The position numbers and the translations under genes were made by a program. Shown one piece after another: positions 53,721 through 64,000 of a stretch of 64,000 bases of DNA. The notes under the pieces were generated by a model. That model worked only from the letters and a program-made list of their open reading frames with translations, was not told the origin of the DNA and searched no databases. Source of the stretch: Perognathus longimembris pacificus (Eukaryota > Chordata > Mammalia > Rodentia > Heteromyidae); assembly GCF_023159225.1 (NCBI RefSeq), contig NC_063180.1, forward strand, positions 5,887,297-5,951,296, in the 5' to 3' direction. How positions within the stretch are numbered: the first letter of the stretch is position 1; each line of letters opens with the position of its first letter.

Positions 53721-54943
53721 CATTTGTAAGCCTCTGGACAGCAAGCCTAGGAAGCTCAATCATGCCCTGGGAAGTGTTAGTCCTGGAGCAAAGCAGGAAC
53801 ATTAAGGTTGGAACACCTGGATTAAGTAATATAATGTATATCACAAGAGGTGTACTAAGGTTCTTCCATGTAAGGAATACTAATAACAAAGCTTCTCAGG
53901 CCTGCACATCACCTGTAGGCTTGGTTAAAATTCCACTGCTAAGTCCAAACATGACTTCCTCTTTTATGGGCCCTGAGCATTTCTAGCCTGACTTAGGGAT
54001 GCTGCTGCTGCTGGACCAAGATCCACACTTGGATCTCTTTACATACATAATCTTTTTACATATAAGTACTACTGTGTAGTATATCTGAGTACTATATCCA
54101 AGTACTGCTGGGTCTACAGGTTCAGTAAAGGGGAAATCATTTCTCACATGGCACCTACAGGCATAGTGCTAGCTGCCAAAATTCAACAGGACAGGCTAGA
54201 GGCAGCTATGGAAGGAGAGGGTCCTATTTCCTGGGGACCCTGCAGCAGCTGCAGGGATGTGTGTGCCACACAGATGCAGTTCCAAAGGCATCAAGAGTCC
54301 ATGTGTTTCATGCTGCAAAGATGGAGATGTGTTCCAGGACTGGGAGGTCACAGGAGACCTCTACCTCTGGCTTGCACAATCTTTGTCCATGGCTCAGATG
54401 AATGAGTGTTCTCCAATGACAACAGGCCACTGGCTCATGTCTCAGAGCCAAGAAGGCTCTGAAAAGGGTCAAGAGTCCAAGAAAGTCTCAATTCCCAGGG
54501 CTTGGCAAACTCATCTTTCAGACTTGTATGCAAATGGTATTTAGTCCCAATAATCAACTTCTAGGGGCTACTCCTAGTGCCCAGCCACACCCCTACAGGA
54601 AGTATCTAATAAGAATAATAATATCCTGAATGGCCATTCACAGCATGCAATTAAAAAGTGTGTCTGTCTCACTGAGGAGGTAGGGAGAGGAGAGGAGAAT
54701 GAGAATGAGGAAATTCCAACACCACAGCTGTGTCTGGAGGCCCCAGCTGTTGGGCAGTAGGATCTGTCCCTGTGCAGTCTGGCAGGGCTCTGCACTTGCC
54801 CATTCTGGTGGAGGCATTATTAATGCAGTACCTGCTGAAATAGAAAATTCCAACCTGCCAGAGCCGGCACACTCACTGAATGAGCAGCGTCCTGGGCCTG
54901 GGCTGTCTCAGGGATCAAGATTGGGGAGACAGATGCATAGAAA

Positions 54944-55183
54944 AGTGCACACTCAGCCAGGTACTGCTGGCTAGGGCTACTCAGGAGGCTGAGATCTGAG
55001 GATCATGGTTTGAAGCCAGCCAGGGCAGTAAAGCCAGCAAGACTCTTATCTCCAACTAACTACCAAAGAAAAAACTAGAAGTGGAACTGTGGCTTGAGTG
55101 GTAGAGTAATAGCCTGGAGCACAAAAATTCAGAGACAGTACCCAGGCCCAGAGTCCAAGCCCCAAGAACAGCACAACAATAAC

Positions 55184-55267
<84 letters not shown>

Positions 55268-55296
55268 AAGAAAGAAAAGAGAAGAGTGCACATTCA
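54944..55296 (+). mobile_element. Dimeric SINE whose tail has become (AG)n(GAAA)n
   Basis: The flanks agtgcacactca (54944-54955) and agtgcacattca (55285-55296) enclose the SINE body (to about 55186) and about 98 bp of AG and GAAA repeats, so the microsatellite lies inside the inserted unit. Confidence 0.92.
55187..55284 (+). repeat. Microsatellite (AG)n-(GAAA)n
   Basis: About 37 AG units, then GAAA-type units. Confidence 0.98.
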
Positions 55297-55459
55297 AGTG
55301 TGCTCCAGCAAATTTCTTGGGAGAAGCTGGCTGAGAGCCATGTGGCCCTCACTGAAGAGCCCCAGCAGTTGTGGAATCTTGTCCCTTCAGTAACCATCCT
55401 AAGACAACAGGCTACAAACAGGAGCAGACTGGGGACTGGCCAGGGACTGGGTAATGATA

Positions 55460-55580
55460 AGTAGAACTGAAGTTGGTGCCACAGGCAGTGTGGCTCTGCT
55501 GCTGCCTCACTGAATCTTCCTGGGCCTCAGTTTCCTTATATGCAAAGGGAAGGTAGCAACTGGACCCGCTTCAGATGGAG
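55460..55580 (+). mobile_element. MIR fragment
   Basis: 'cctgggcctcagtttcctta' followed by 'tatgcaaagggaaggtagca'. Confidence 0.6.
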
Positions 55581-57404
55581 ACTGAGAAGTGTTAGGCATA
55601 CAGGAAGGCCGTGCGAGTGCCAGTGTGGCTGTCTCCTCTTCCTGCTCTGCTAGGCTTCTTCCTTTTCAGCAGGGGTGGGAGACAGAAGGGCTCCACAGGA
55701 ATCCCAGGAGGTCACTGCCATCATAGGGAATGGCACAGGCTACCCAGCCATCTTAGTAAGCAAGTGGCATATAAGGGTAGAGGATCATAGAGCAAAAAGA
55801 AACTGTTGGGTACAATCAAGCCTGTTTGATGGGCAGGTGAATAATGCTACAGAGGAAAGGGTAAAGCACGCTTCAAGTGTTCAACAGTCCTACGCAGCAC
55901 ATAGTTTGCACATCAAATAGGGAGAGCTAACTAGTCACCACACTTGGCTTTGTGCAGTTCATGGAGCTCTAGTACAGCTTAATCAAAATCCTATCCACAC
56001 TTAAGACAGGATGGTGAGAACAGACAGGATGATGAGAATTCTCCCCAAACCTCAGTCCTTCTTCACCTCTGACTTTCTACTTACTAGCTTCTACTTGATC
56101 ATTTAATTACCTAACAAATGGTTCGTATTTCTTCTCTTCCTTCCTTTCTTCCTTCCATTCACTTAACTGACTAGGTTTCCCAGGGCTCCTGGAGGTTTAG
56201 CTGGTCCAGCTGTTGCCCTTTATCCAACCCTTGCACACCTTTGACAGTGTCTGAGTAGAGATGGCCAGCAGAGCCTCCTTCCATCCTGCTCTGGATGGTT
56301 GCTCATAGTCTTCCCAGTAAGCTTGGGGTGTTCTTAATAAGGCAGTGGGTGTGTAGACTTCTGAGACTTTCTGATGAATAAGAGGGTCTCCAGAAAGCAA
56401 AGCCATGAAGAGGGTCATGAGAGAGGCTGCAAAGAAACATCAGCCACCCCATGTATCACTTTCTGAAGGCTGACCCCCCCAACATCCATGTTATTATGGA
56501 CCCCATTAATTGAGCAAAGCTTCTAGCACATGCCATTTTGTGACACCTCCCCATGTTCCAGATCACCAGCTCCCACCACTGCTAACAGAAACAGTGGCTC
56601 CCTTCAGCAGGGTCAATGGACCTCCACCAGCAAGACTGTGGACTGGTCCACAAATCCCTGGGGAAGGCCCACTCCTATTATTCTGGAAGAGAAACTAAGA
56701 TGCAGAAAATAAAGCTTTATGGCCCAACCCACCAGCCAGCACTGCGCCCAGAATCTTGCTTCCTAGAATAAGACTGGGGAGGCAGGGGTGTGGGGCATGA
56801 CTCCAAAGGCTTCCTGGACATCAAAAACCTCTTGCAAAACAGTATTTTGATGAGCTCAGTGTGTGAATTAAAAGCAGACGGAGTCTACTTCCTTTCAAAT
56901 AAACAAACTTAAAATCTTGGTGGAAACTCCCCCATGTGGTGTGTTTTAGGGCTGGAGAAAGCAGGGGTGCTTTTCACAAACCCAAGAAGAGCCCCAGGAT
57001 CACTCAGCATATCCAAGTCACGTGTTCCTTCTTCTATGCAGCTTTCTAGTCCTTTCTTCTGTCTCCACTCTCACACCAGGCCAAGAATGCTTCTTCCAAC
57101 ATGTCCCCAAAGCCAAGAGGAGCAGTGACTGGCATGGAGGTGAGGAACATGTGCCAACGAACGAATGGATGAGTGACTAAATGAGCAAGCAAGTCCTGTC
57201 ACTCCTAGAGAACAGACAGGTATGTGTTGCCAATAGCAGCTGAGTATCAGTGTGAATTAATTTATGATCTAGGAGTCGTGGATCATATGGAACACATGGT
57301 CAGCTGTCCCCTCCTGGGACACTGACACAGGTCTGTACAGCACACGTGAACACTGCTCATCTGCCAGCCTCTCCATGCCCTCCTCTTTTCACCCTCCTGG
57401 TCTT

Positions 57405-57510
57405 GAAGGAAAGTGTTATTATTATCATTCCCAATTAACAGAAGAGGAAACAGGCACAGTAACGCTCAGAAACTTGCCCTGGTGAGTCATATGGCTAAGC
57501 ATCATCATAG
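57405..57510 (-). mobile_element. MIR, antisense
   Basis: 'gttattattatcattcccaa', 'acagaagaggaaacaggcac' and 'cagaaacttgccctggtgag'. Confidence 0.75.
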
Positions 57511-58049
57511 GCAGGCTGCACCTATTTATAGAGATTCTAGACATATTTCTCACAAGAAAGATCAGAAAGCTCATGGCCATGAAACTAGAATATAAGGCCC
57601 AGACCCCTGTCTTGGCACCACTCTCTCAATTCTTCAGGGACCCAGCTCCCTTGAAGTGGCTTAGGCTGACCATTTCTGTGCTAAGGGCCACGGGTGTGTG
57701 ATGGATGATGAAAATTCTGTGACCCCAGGATTCTGTGTGGAGCTGACAATATCCAGGAAACAGTCTTAGCTGGGGTATTTCTACTTTGGCCTTCCCAAAA
57801 CCAAGTGTAACAGGCCAGACATAAAGGGTGCTCCGTACAGAGCTCCTGTACACTGCCTAGGTATCCCATAAACTTGGAGGCAAGTCCAGGAGGGGCCCTT
57901 GGGAGGGGAGTTATCTGTTTTCCCCAGCTGTGTTCCTGGTACCTGCTAATAACCCCTATGGATCATTCTGCCTGGCTTGGAGAACATTCTGACTGGCATT
58001 AAAAATGGGCCCTTTCCCTGCCTGTGGCTGAGAGCCCCCACAACCTGCG

Positions 58050-58360
58050 TGGGATGCTTGTTGTTAGCATGCTGCTTGTGTAATTAGGGTGCTGAGGATG
58101 GCAAAGGGCCCACCCTAGGTCCCCAAGAACGATTGCACTGCAGACAAAGCACCCACCTGGTTTTGCTCTGATTAATGATAGGCCCTGCTAATAGCTCTGC
58201 TTAACACAGGAGTTTGTCAAGATTAAGTAATTGCCTTAAACAAAAAGTGTATTATCTTTAAGGCCCTACTGACGAATGACTGGTACTGGGAAATGGGGTG
58301 ATGGATGTCTGTGACTCCTGCCACCAGTCCTTCCTCATTTGCATAAATTAAAGTAGGATG
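58050..58360. promoter_or_regulatory. Candidate conserved non-coding element (intronic enhancer candidate)
   Basis: A repeat-free stretch with dense developmental-type sites: taattaggg (58081), ctgattaatgatagg (58169), ctgctaatagc (58186), gattaagtaattg (58221), an octamer ATTTGCATAA (58338) and aaattaaag after it. GLI2 introns are known to hold enhancers. Not proven by alignment here. Confidence 0.4.
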
Positions 58361-58591
58361 AGAAGTCCTGAAAATGCCCAGCCCAAGAACGGAGTGTCAG
58401 AGGACCCTACTATCACCCTTATCTCAGACTTGCTAGCCACAAGGAGACCCCAAAACTGCTTGAAGAATGGGCCCAGGAAGACCTCACTGCAGGGTGGACC
58501 AAATGTCCCAGGGAGGTGAAGCTTGGGACAAGACAGTGACAAGGAGAAATCAGCATGGTAGAACTGAAGAGGCCAGATGAAAACAGGACTG

Positions 58592-58834
58592 GCTGGGCAC
58601 TGGTGCTCACAACTGTAAACCTAGCTGCTCAGGAAGCTGAGTTTTGTGGATCACAGTTTGACGCCAACCTGGGCAGAAAAGTCTCCGATCTGCAATTAAG
58701 CACCCAAAAAAAGCCAGAAGTGGACCTGTGGCTCAAATAGTGGAGAGCTAGCCTTGAACAAAATAGCTCAGGGACAGCAGCTAGACCCTGAGTTCAAGCT
58801 CCAGGACCAGGACAAAAAAAACAAACAAAAAAGC
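58592..58834 (+). mobile_element. Dimeric SINE, sense
   Basis: 'ggctgggcactggtgctcac', 'tcaggaagctgagttttgtg', 'gtggctcaaatagtggagag' and an A-rich tail with 'aacaaacaaaa'. Confidence 0.9.
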
Positions 58835-60204
58835 ACCAAGATTGTGCTTTTTAAACGTGTGGGGCAAGCTAGATGTGGGCTTAGAAGCCCACAAAGGTCC
58901 TCTACCCAGAAGCAGGAGCTCCTACTGGTCAAGGGCTGCTTAGTAAACACATACAACGGCTTTCAAAATCTTTAGTACCAGGGCTGTGGAACAGCTGATG
59001 GCTGATGAGCATCTGTAAGACAGATTTATGGGTGAGATGCTGTATGCAATCTATAATCAAGGTTCATAACTGGATGTTTGTATTTGTAAGCCTCTGAGCC
59101 TCAGCTCCCAGCCTATGAACCTGTCTCCTTTCTCCAAGTTCCTCAAACATGACATGCTCTTTCCTTCATGGTACCCTCTGAAGGGACAAGCTCTTTGGTA
59201 TAAGATAGGTAAACAGGCTCCTAAGTACCTGAGAGATCAGGGAGGCATGTTCCTTGATGAGGAGGTAGGTAATATGGCCCTGACACAGTGCCTTTGCCCT
59301 CCAGTGTTTGCTCCTCAGTCTGCCCACAGTCATGGCCTGACAGTGGTCCTGTATGGCTCAGTCCTCCTTCTTTTCTGGGTAAAGAAAGACTCACAAACCA
59401 ATCTACCCACCCTGACTCTGCCTCCAGACTGATAGCAATCAAAGGCTCAGCTATTCCCATAACATTGGCTTCCCCAAACCACAGCCTCAGAACCAATGCC
59501 CTTTGTGGCCTAGGGGGTCCCAAGCAGTGCCAGGTCAGGATGGTACAGCCTACCTGTCTAGGAAGGCATCAAGGTACCCTCTTCCCTTCCTAGATGAATG
59601 GCAGGCCCCTCTTACCTCTGTGCCTCCCCCCCAAAGCCCGGGCTTCTTTTCTCTTTCTGAGCATTTAGAGGGGGCCATGGTGAAGAACCCATAGAGCAGA
59701 CCAAATGCTCTGATCTGAGTGCTCTGACAGACAGCTTAGGAAGCAGGCCCACAGCCACCAGCTAGAAGGAAGGTACACTCCTGCTCTCCTGTACCACCCA
59801 AATGTCTATAAATGAGGCTGACATCTATGTAGTTGATGTGTGCTCTAGATAGTCTCGAGTACCCCTGCTCGGACACTATCACCACATAGTGCCTTCATCA
59901 GGGGGTGACAGGCAACCTTCCGCACGAGTGTTCCTCCACTGGCCATTTCACTACCACCAAGGTACCATGGCTGAGGTTACTCAGCCTCATGTGAACATGA
60001 TACCACAAAAGAAGATGGACAAACATCCCATGAAGTTGATACCTGCCACATGTGTCTTGTCACAGTCACATCACGCTTGTCCATGTCATAAGTGGCAGGC
60101 ACTGCTTTGTGTCTTTCTGCTGGCACACTTCTAGGCATACACAGTCTGTTGATTTTCCCTGCTCATTGACTCTGTGGCAGGGGTGGGCTTGGGGGAGGGG
60201 CAAT

Positions 60205-60330
60205 ACTCTTACTATTCCCATTTTACAGACGGCAAACCGAGGCTCGGAATTTTAACCTTGCCCAGGATCACACAGTGAGTAATTTTCCAGAAGGGATTTG
60301 AACCTTTGTCTGTGATTCTCCAACTGCTGA
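60205..60330 (-). mobile_element. MIR, antisense, well preserved
   Basis: 'ttcccattttacagacggca', 'ccttgcccaggatcacacag' and 'gggatttgaacctttgtctg' follow the reversed MIR end to end. Confidence 0.88.
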
Positions 60331-60971
60331 TATTCATACTCTTGCTTCTAGAGAAGTCAAGCACAGGACAGTGTCCCCCCAAGGTTATGAATAAGTCAGC
60401 CCTGGGAGGGAAGGCTATTGCCACCCAGGGTCCCTGGGGCCATCGGGCTCTCAGTGGAGGCTCTTTTCCCCTGTCCAGCTCCATCTGTGGGTCCAGGAGA
60501 TCACCTCTGCATTTAGCAACCTCCCACAGGACCTCCCCCAGTCAGGGCTCTGTATGTGCAGAGGAAAGCATTCTGGCCTGAGTCTCCTCTCAGGCCAGCC
60601 AGGAGACACCTAGGCAACAGGTGACTGCCAGGCTGGATAGGCACATGCAGAGGTGCTCTGAGAAGCAGCCAGAGTCATGTGGAAGCTGACAGCGCCGGCC
60701 TGGTCACAGAATGGACAGCAAGGCAGCAGAGGAGGAGAGGGTGTGGCTCAGATTGGATGACCCTGACTGCGGGGAGAGGGGGGAGGGGGGCGGTGGGAAA
60801 AAGAGATTTCGAGGAGTTGATACAAGGGAGCAAGCAACAGGGTGGGGCAGTGTGTAAGGCAGGGTGTGCAGATGGTGCTGGAGGCCTGGAGGGAGTCTGA
60901 GGTGCTGACTTTACCGTGGAGCCCTAGGGATGATGGACAAAGGGCCTGGGCCAGGACCAGGATCAGAAGAG

Positions 60972-60977
<6 letters not shown>

Positions 60978-61034
<57 letters not shown>
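60978..61034 (+). repeat. Microsatellite (AG)n
   Basis: About 28 AG units, ending directly at the 5' side of a sense SINE. Confidence 0.98.
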
Positions 61035-61037
<3 letters not shown>

Positions 61038-61230
61038 TAGGTGCCAGTGGCTCACGCCTATAATCCTAGCTACTCAGGATCTCAGGATGAGGATCATGGT
61101 TTGAAGCCAGGAAAGTCTGTGAGAGTCTTACCTCCAATCAGAAAACCAGAAGTGGCATTATGTCTCAAAGTGGTAGAGCTCAGAGCCCAGACCCTGAGTT
61201 CAAGCACCTACCGATCCCCCCCCCAAAAAA
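61035..61230 (+). mobile_element. Dimeric SINE, sense
   Basis: 'gtgccagtggctcacgccta', 'ggatcatggtttgaagccag', 'ctcaaagtggtagagctcag' and a C-run followed by A-run at the end. Part of the second unit is missing. Confidence 0.88.
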
Positions 61231-62689
61231 GAGGCCCAACAGCTGGGTTTAGGATGCCATGGAACATGGGGAGGCCAAGTCCAAAGACTAGAGGTAGACA
61301 GGAGGTGAGGGCTAGAAGGAAAGCTCAGGTGGGAGGCTGTGATCTGGGACAGTCTAGGTAATAGTGGGTCTCTTGATGATGGCACAATTGCATAGCCTGG
61401 TGGGTAAAGCCCGGGCAAAGGCTTCTGCCCAGAGCCAGTTATGGCTCTTCTGGATCATGTGGTCTTCTGAGATTGAGGTCACACCCCTGAGCCTACCTAG
61501 CTGAACCGAATTCTGAGCACTTACTCTGCAGCATAGTGTCCAGTGCAGGAGGAGCTGACCCTTGGCCTGCACCCAGCACTGGGTACCACTGAGTGAGTGG
61601 TACCCAGTGATCTGAGTGAATCCCACATGCTAATGTAGGCAGGAAGAGGGAAGCCACTGTACAGGGGGGATCCGAAGCCCACACCCTCCTCCTCCTCTCC
61701 TGAAGGAAGAACTCCAAGGTCCTATTCATATTTAAGCCCAACTTCTTTTTGAATACTTCACCCAGTTCTCACTTTGCTGCCTGAGACTAGGCCCTGGAGC
61801 ACAAGTGACTGCCCAGGTCAGCCCAGTGCAACTTCTTAGAGAGAGATCCCGGCCTCCTCTGAACAGGATGGACTTGTCCAGCCACAAGGGGGCTAAGCAG
61901 GGGCGCAGAGCCCAGCATCAGGCTAAGAAGGACAAACTAGTGTACTGACCACTGGGTAGACACTTGAACCCTTGCAGGTGCCTGTGCTGCCCAGGTCAAG
62001 TCAACCCCTGGGCTGACAACACCTGCTTTGTAATCAGCTTCTGTGTGTTGGGCTACACTGGGTCCTGCACAGAATCAAAGGAGGCAAAAGAAGCTGAGAC
62101 CTGCCTTGAGAGCCTGTGCTACTGCTCAAACCCCTCCAGATGTGGAAACTTTCCCTAGGACTAAACTGTGTCCCCATCCAGATGCTGGAGTGTCCACAAA
62201 GTAGAGGGCCAAGCCCTGCGCAGGTCAGCCTCAGTTTCTGCCAGCTTCCTAATTCCTGAACAGAGAATGCATCCCACACTATCCATATTCTCGAAGAGAA
62301 GCTTCCTAATCTTTGCTCTTCTACTTAGCTGCCATGATCACAGCCTTTCTGAGTATCCATTACTTTCTCTGTGTGACTTCCTTCCTTAGAAACATTGCTG
62401 AAATCTCACAAAGGTAACACAGGGCCCTGGCTAGTTGTGGACAGGTATATAGTCTTCTCATCCTGCAAACTGGCACACAAAGGATGCACAAAGCACTGAC
62501 CACCCCCCACTTTGAAGTGTTAGGGTTCAGTACTGAGGATCCAAGCACTTTCTCTACTAGCAGCCGGCTAGGTTTTGGCTTCCCCTTCCATCTCCTTTCC
62601 TCCCTCCCTCCTTTGCAGGAACTAAGAGACCCCTTTTACAACCCCTCACTGCAGGCCCCTGGGGAGCCTGGGGCTGGCAGAAATGACTG

Positions 62690-62900
62690 CTAATACTTGC
62701 AGGCACATTTACTGAAACCTTTTGACACGAAGGATATTTTTATGAGATAAGTACCCTGTGTCAGTATCTGCTGGCAAGTTTCATTGCTCACATTTCAGTC
62801 CCGCAAAAAGCCTTTTTCAATCACTGCCCTAGCAACGATAAACTTTAATGGCTGAGGGAAGCCTGCAGCTCAGAGCTCTCTGTCCTTCCCACCTCCCTGC
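62690..62900. promoter_or_regulatory. Candidate conserved non-coding element with an RFX-type half site
   Basis: A repeat-free stretch with 'ctgctaatacttgcaggc', 'ttttatgagataagtacc' and 'cctagcaacgataaactttaa'; cctagcaac (62828-62836) is an RFX-type half site. RFX factors drive ciliary genes, and GLI2 acts through cilia, but the link is speculative. Confidence 0.3.
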
Positions 62901-63024
62901 CCAGGCGGCAACCTCCCTTCACAATCCCTGCCAAGAGGGGTGGTCATTGCCCTTCCCTGCTTCCTCTGTTCTTCAACTTTAGTGGATCAAAGGCCCTGGA
63001 AGCTCATTAGGACACTGGGCAATT

Positions 63025-63269
63025 AACAAATACCAACAATACCCAGGGCTGGGAATATGGCCTAGTGGTAAAGTGCTCTCCTCATATACATGAAGCCCTG
63101 GGTTCGATTCCTCAGCACCACATATATAGAAAAAGCCGGAAGTGGCACTGTGGCTTAAGTGGTAGAGTACTAGCCTTGAGCAAAACAAAGCCAGGGAGAG
63201 TGCTCAGGCCCTGAGTTCAAGCTCCAGGACTGGCAAAAAACAAAAGAACCAACAAATACCAATACCCAG
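63025..63269 (+). mobile_element. IDL-Geo-type SINE with target-site duplication
   Basis: The element at 63047-63250 starts ggctgggaatatggcctagt, has 'caccacatatatagaaaaag' and the 'ggcttaagtggtagagtact' half, and ends 'ggactggcaaaaaac'. The flanks 63025-63046 and 63251-63269 match except for a 3-bp gap; the left one follows a TT before AACAAA, an L1-type nick site. Confidence 0.93.
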
Positions 63270-63307
63270 CCAGCTAGGTGCTCCAGGACAAAAGTTCCCA
63301 GAGGAGC

Positions 63308-63522
63308 TGGATGCAGGTGGCTCATGCATGTAATACTAGCTACTCAGGAGGCTGAGATCTGAGAAGAAGGTTCAAAGCCAGCCTGGGCAGGAAAGTCCAT
63401 GAGACTATTGCTGCTGACTATCCACAGGTTGAGCTGTGGCTAAAGTACTATCCTTGAGCTTAAAAGCTCAGGGACAGCACCTAGACCCTGAGTTCAAGCT
63501 CCAGGACTGGCACAAATAAAAA
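63308..63522 (+). mobile_element. Dimeric SINE, sense
   Basis: 'gcaggtggctcatgcatgta', 'ctactcaggaggctgagatc', 'gagctgtggctaaagtacta' and 'ccaggactggcacaaataaa'. Short 'ttcccag' words on both sides may be a target-site duplication. Confidence 0.9.
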
Positions 63523-64000
63523 TTCCCAGGGGGTTCCAGTGTACAGGTTCCCATGAACCCCTATCTTGCACCCGAGAGCTACCAGGTTGCTGTAGCATTT
63601 GCCAACTGATTATGAGAGGCCAGAACCATAGACCCCAAGCTTATGTGGAGAGTGAGGACAAATAGACTCTTGGCAGTAAGATCTTGTCCGTCCCCACTCA
63701 GGAATTCATATTTGGACTGAGTGTCAGGATGGCAGGATGGTCCAGGGCCAGAATGGTCCAGGACTGCCACGCAGCACGTGAGGGTTAGTGCTCAAGGAAT
63801 GAGGATTCGATGAATGAATAGCTTTTAACTCCACAAATGAATTAAACAAAAGCTTCCTGTATGTAACAACAATGCTAGCTATACCCTGAATGCATACTTT
63901 CTGGAATGTCCTAGGATGTCCCAGAACTCAAGATAGACAGAGCTTCCTCTTTCCCTCCTGGCTTACTGATTTATGCCTGATGGATAACACATACCTGGGA

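Larger units (their letters stand above)
45725..64000 (-). other. GLI2: Partial GLI2 intron upstream of the first exon seen
   Basis: At least 18 kb of intron leading toward the start-codon exon, which is not in the window. It contains an L1M piece, a 1.1-kb CA-rich tract, microsatellites, SINEs and repeat-poor islands at 45830-46300, 58050-58360 and 62690-62900. I see nothing I can name in 48340-48985, 50560-51750, 52650-53550, 53990-54930, 55600-57400, 58980-60200, 60340-60970 and 61240-62690. Confidence 0.85.

Noticed and set aside
1..64000. CRISPR arrays, phage genes, defence or toxin systems
   Set aside because: The window is mammalian intron with one vertebrate gene; the spaced repeats are SINEs or microsatellites.

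Overview
This is a stretch of mammalian nuclear DNA, almost certainly from a geomyoid rodent (kangaroo rat / pocket mouse / pocket gopher group). The clade call rests on the SINEs. Several copies have an ID-like tRNA-Ala left half joined to a right half that ends in a 'ctcaagtggtagagtgctagccttgag...ggactggc' type sequence, which matches my memory of the Geomyoidea-restricted IDL-Geo family. The rest is typical mammalian intron: MaLR/MLT1 LTRs, old L1M, L2 and MIR pieces and many microsatellites. There are no bacterial genes, operons or CRISPR arrays, and no complete gene.

The only protein-coding gene I can support is GLI2, the zinc-finger transcription factor of Hedgehog signalling, on the minus strand. 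Seven consecutive internal coding exons are visible, from high to low coordinate: 45619-45724, 23185-23387, 18677-18862, 10171-10372, 8648-8867, 7310-7432 and 3971-4105. Together they are 1175 bp. All have GT-AG borders, and every intron phase joins without a frameshift. They encode roughly residues 50-457 in human numbering: the N-terminal repressor region, the SYGHL SUFU-binding motif and the first Cys pair of zinc finger 1. The start-codon exon lies off the right end. The exons for the rest of the zinc fingers and the activator domain lie off the left end.

Layout: 1-3970 is the partial intron downstream of the zinc-finger-1 exon. 3971-10372 holds four exons in 6.4 kb. 10373-23387 holds two introns and two exons. 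23388-45618 is a 22-kb intron with LTRs, L1 pieces and possible regulatory islands. 45725-64000 is at least 18 kb of the next intron, including a 1.1-kb CA-rich tract and several repeat-poor islands rich in homeodomain-type sites.

The points most worth a second look are: loss of the splice acceptor for the 17-codon alternative GLI2 segment while its reading frame stays open; a serine-run expansion that could touch an SPOP-type degron; microsatellites that target-site duplications show to have grown inside SINE tails; a 75-bp segment present twice 1.2 kb apart; an LTR that splits a MIR; and candidate intronic enhancers. I found no evidence of a previously undescribed protein system.
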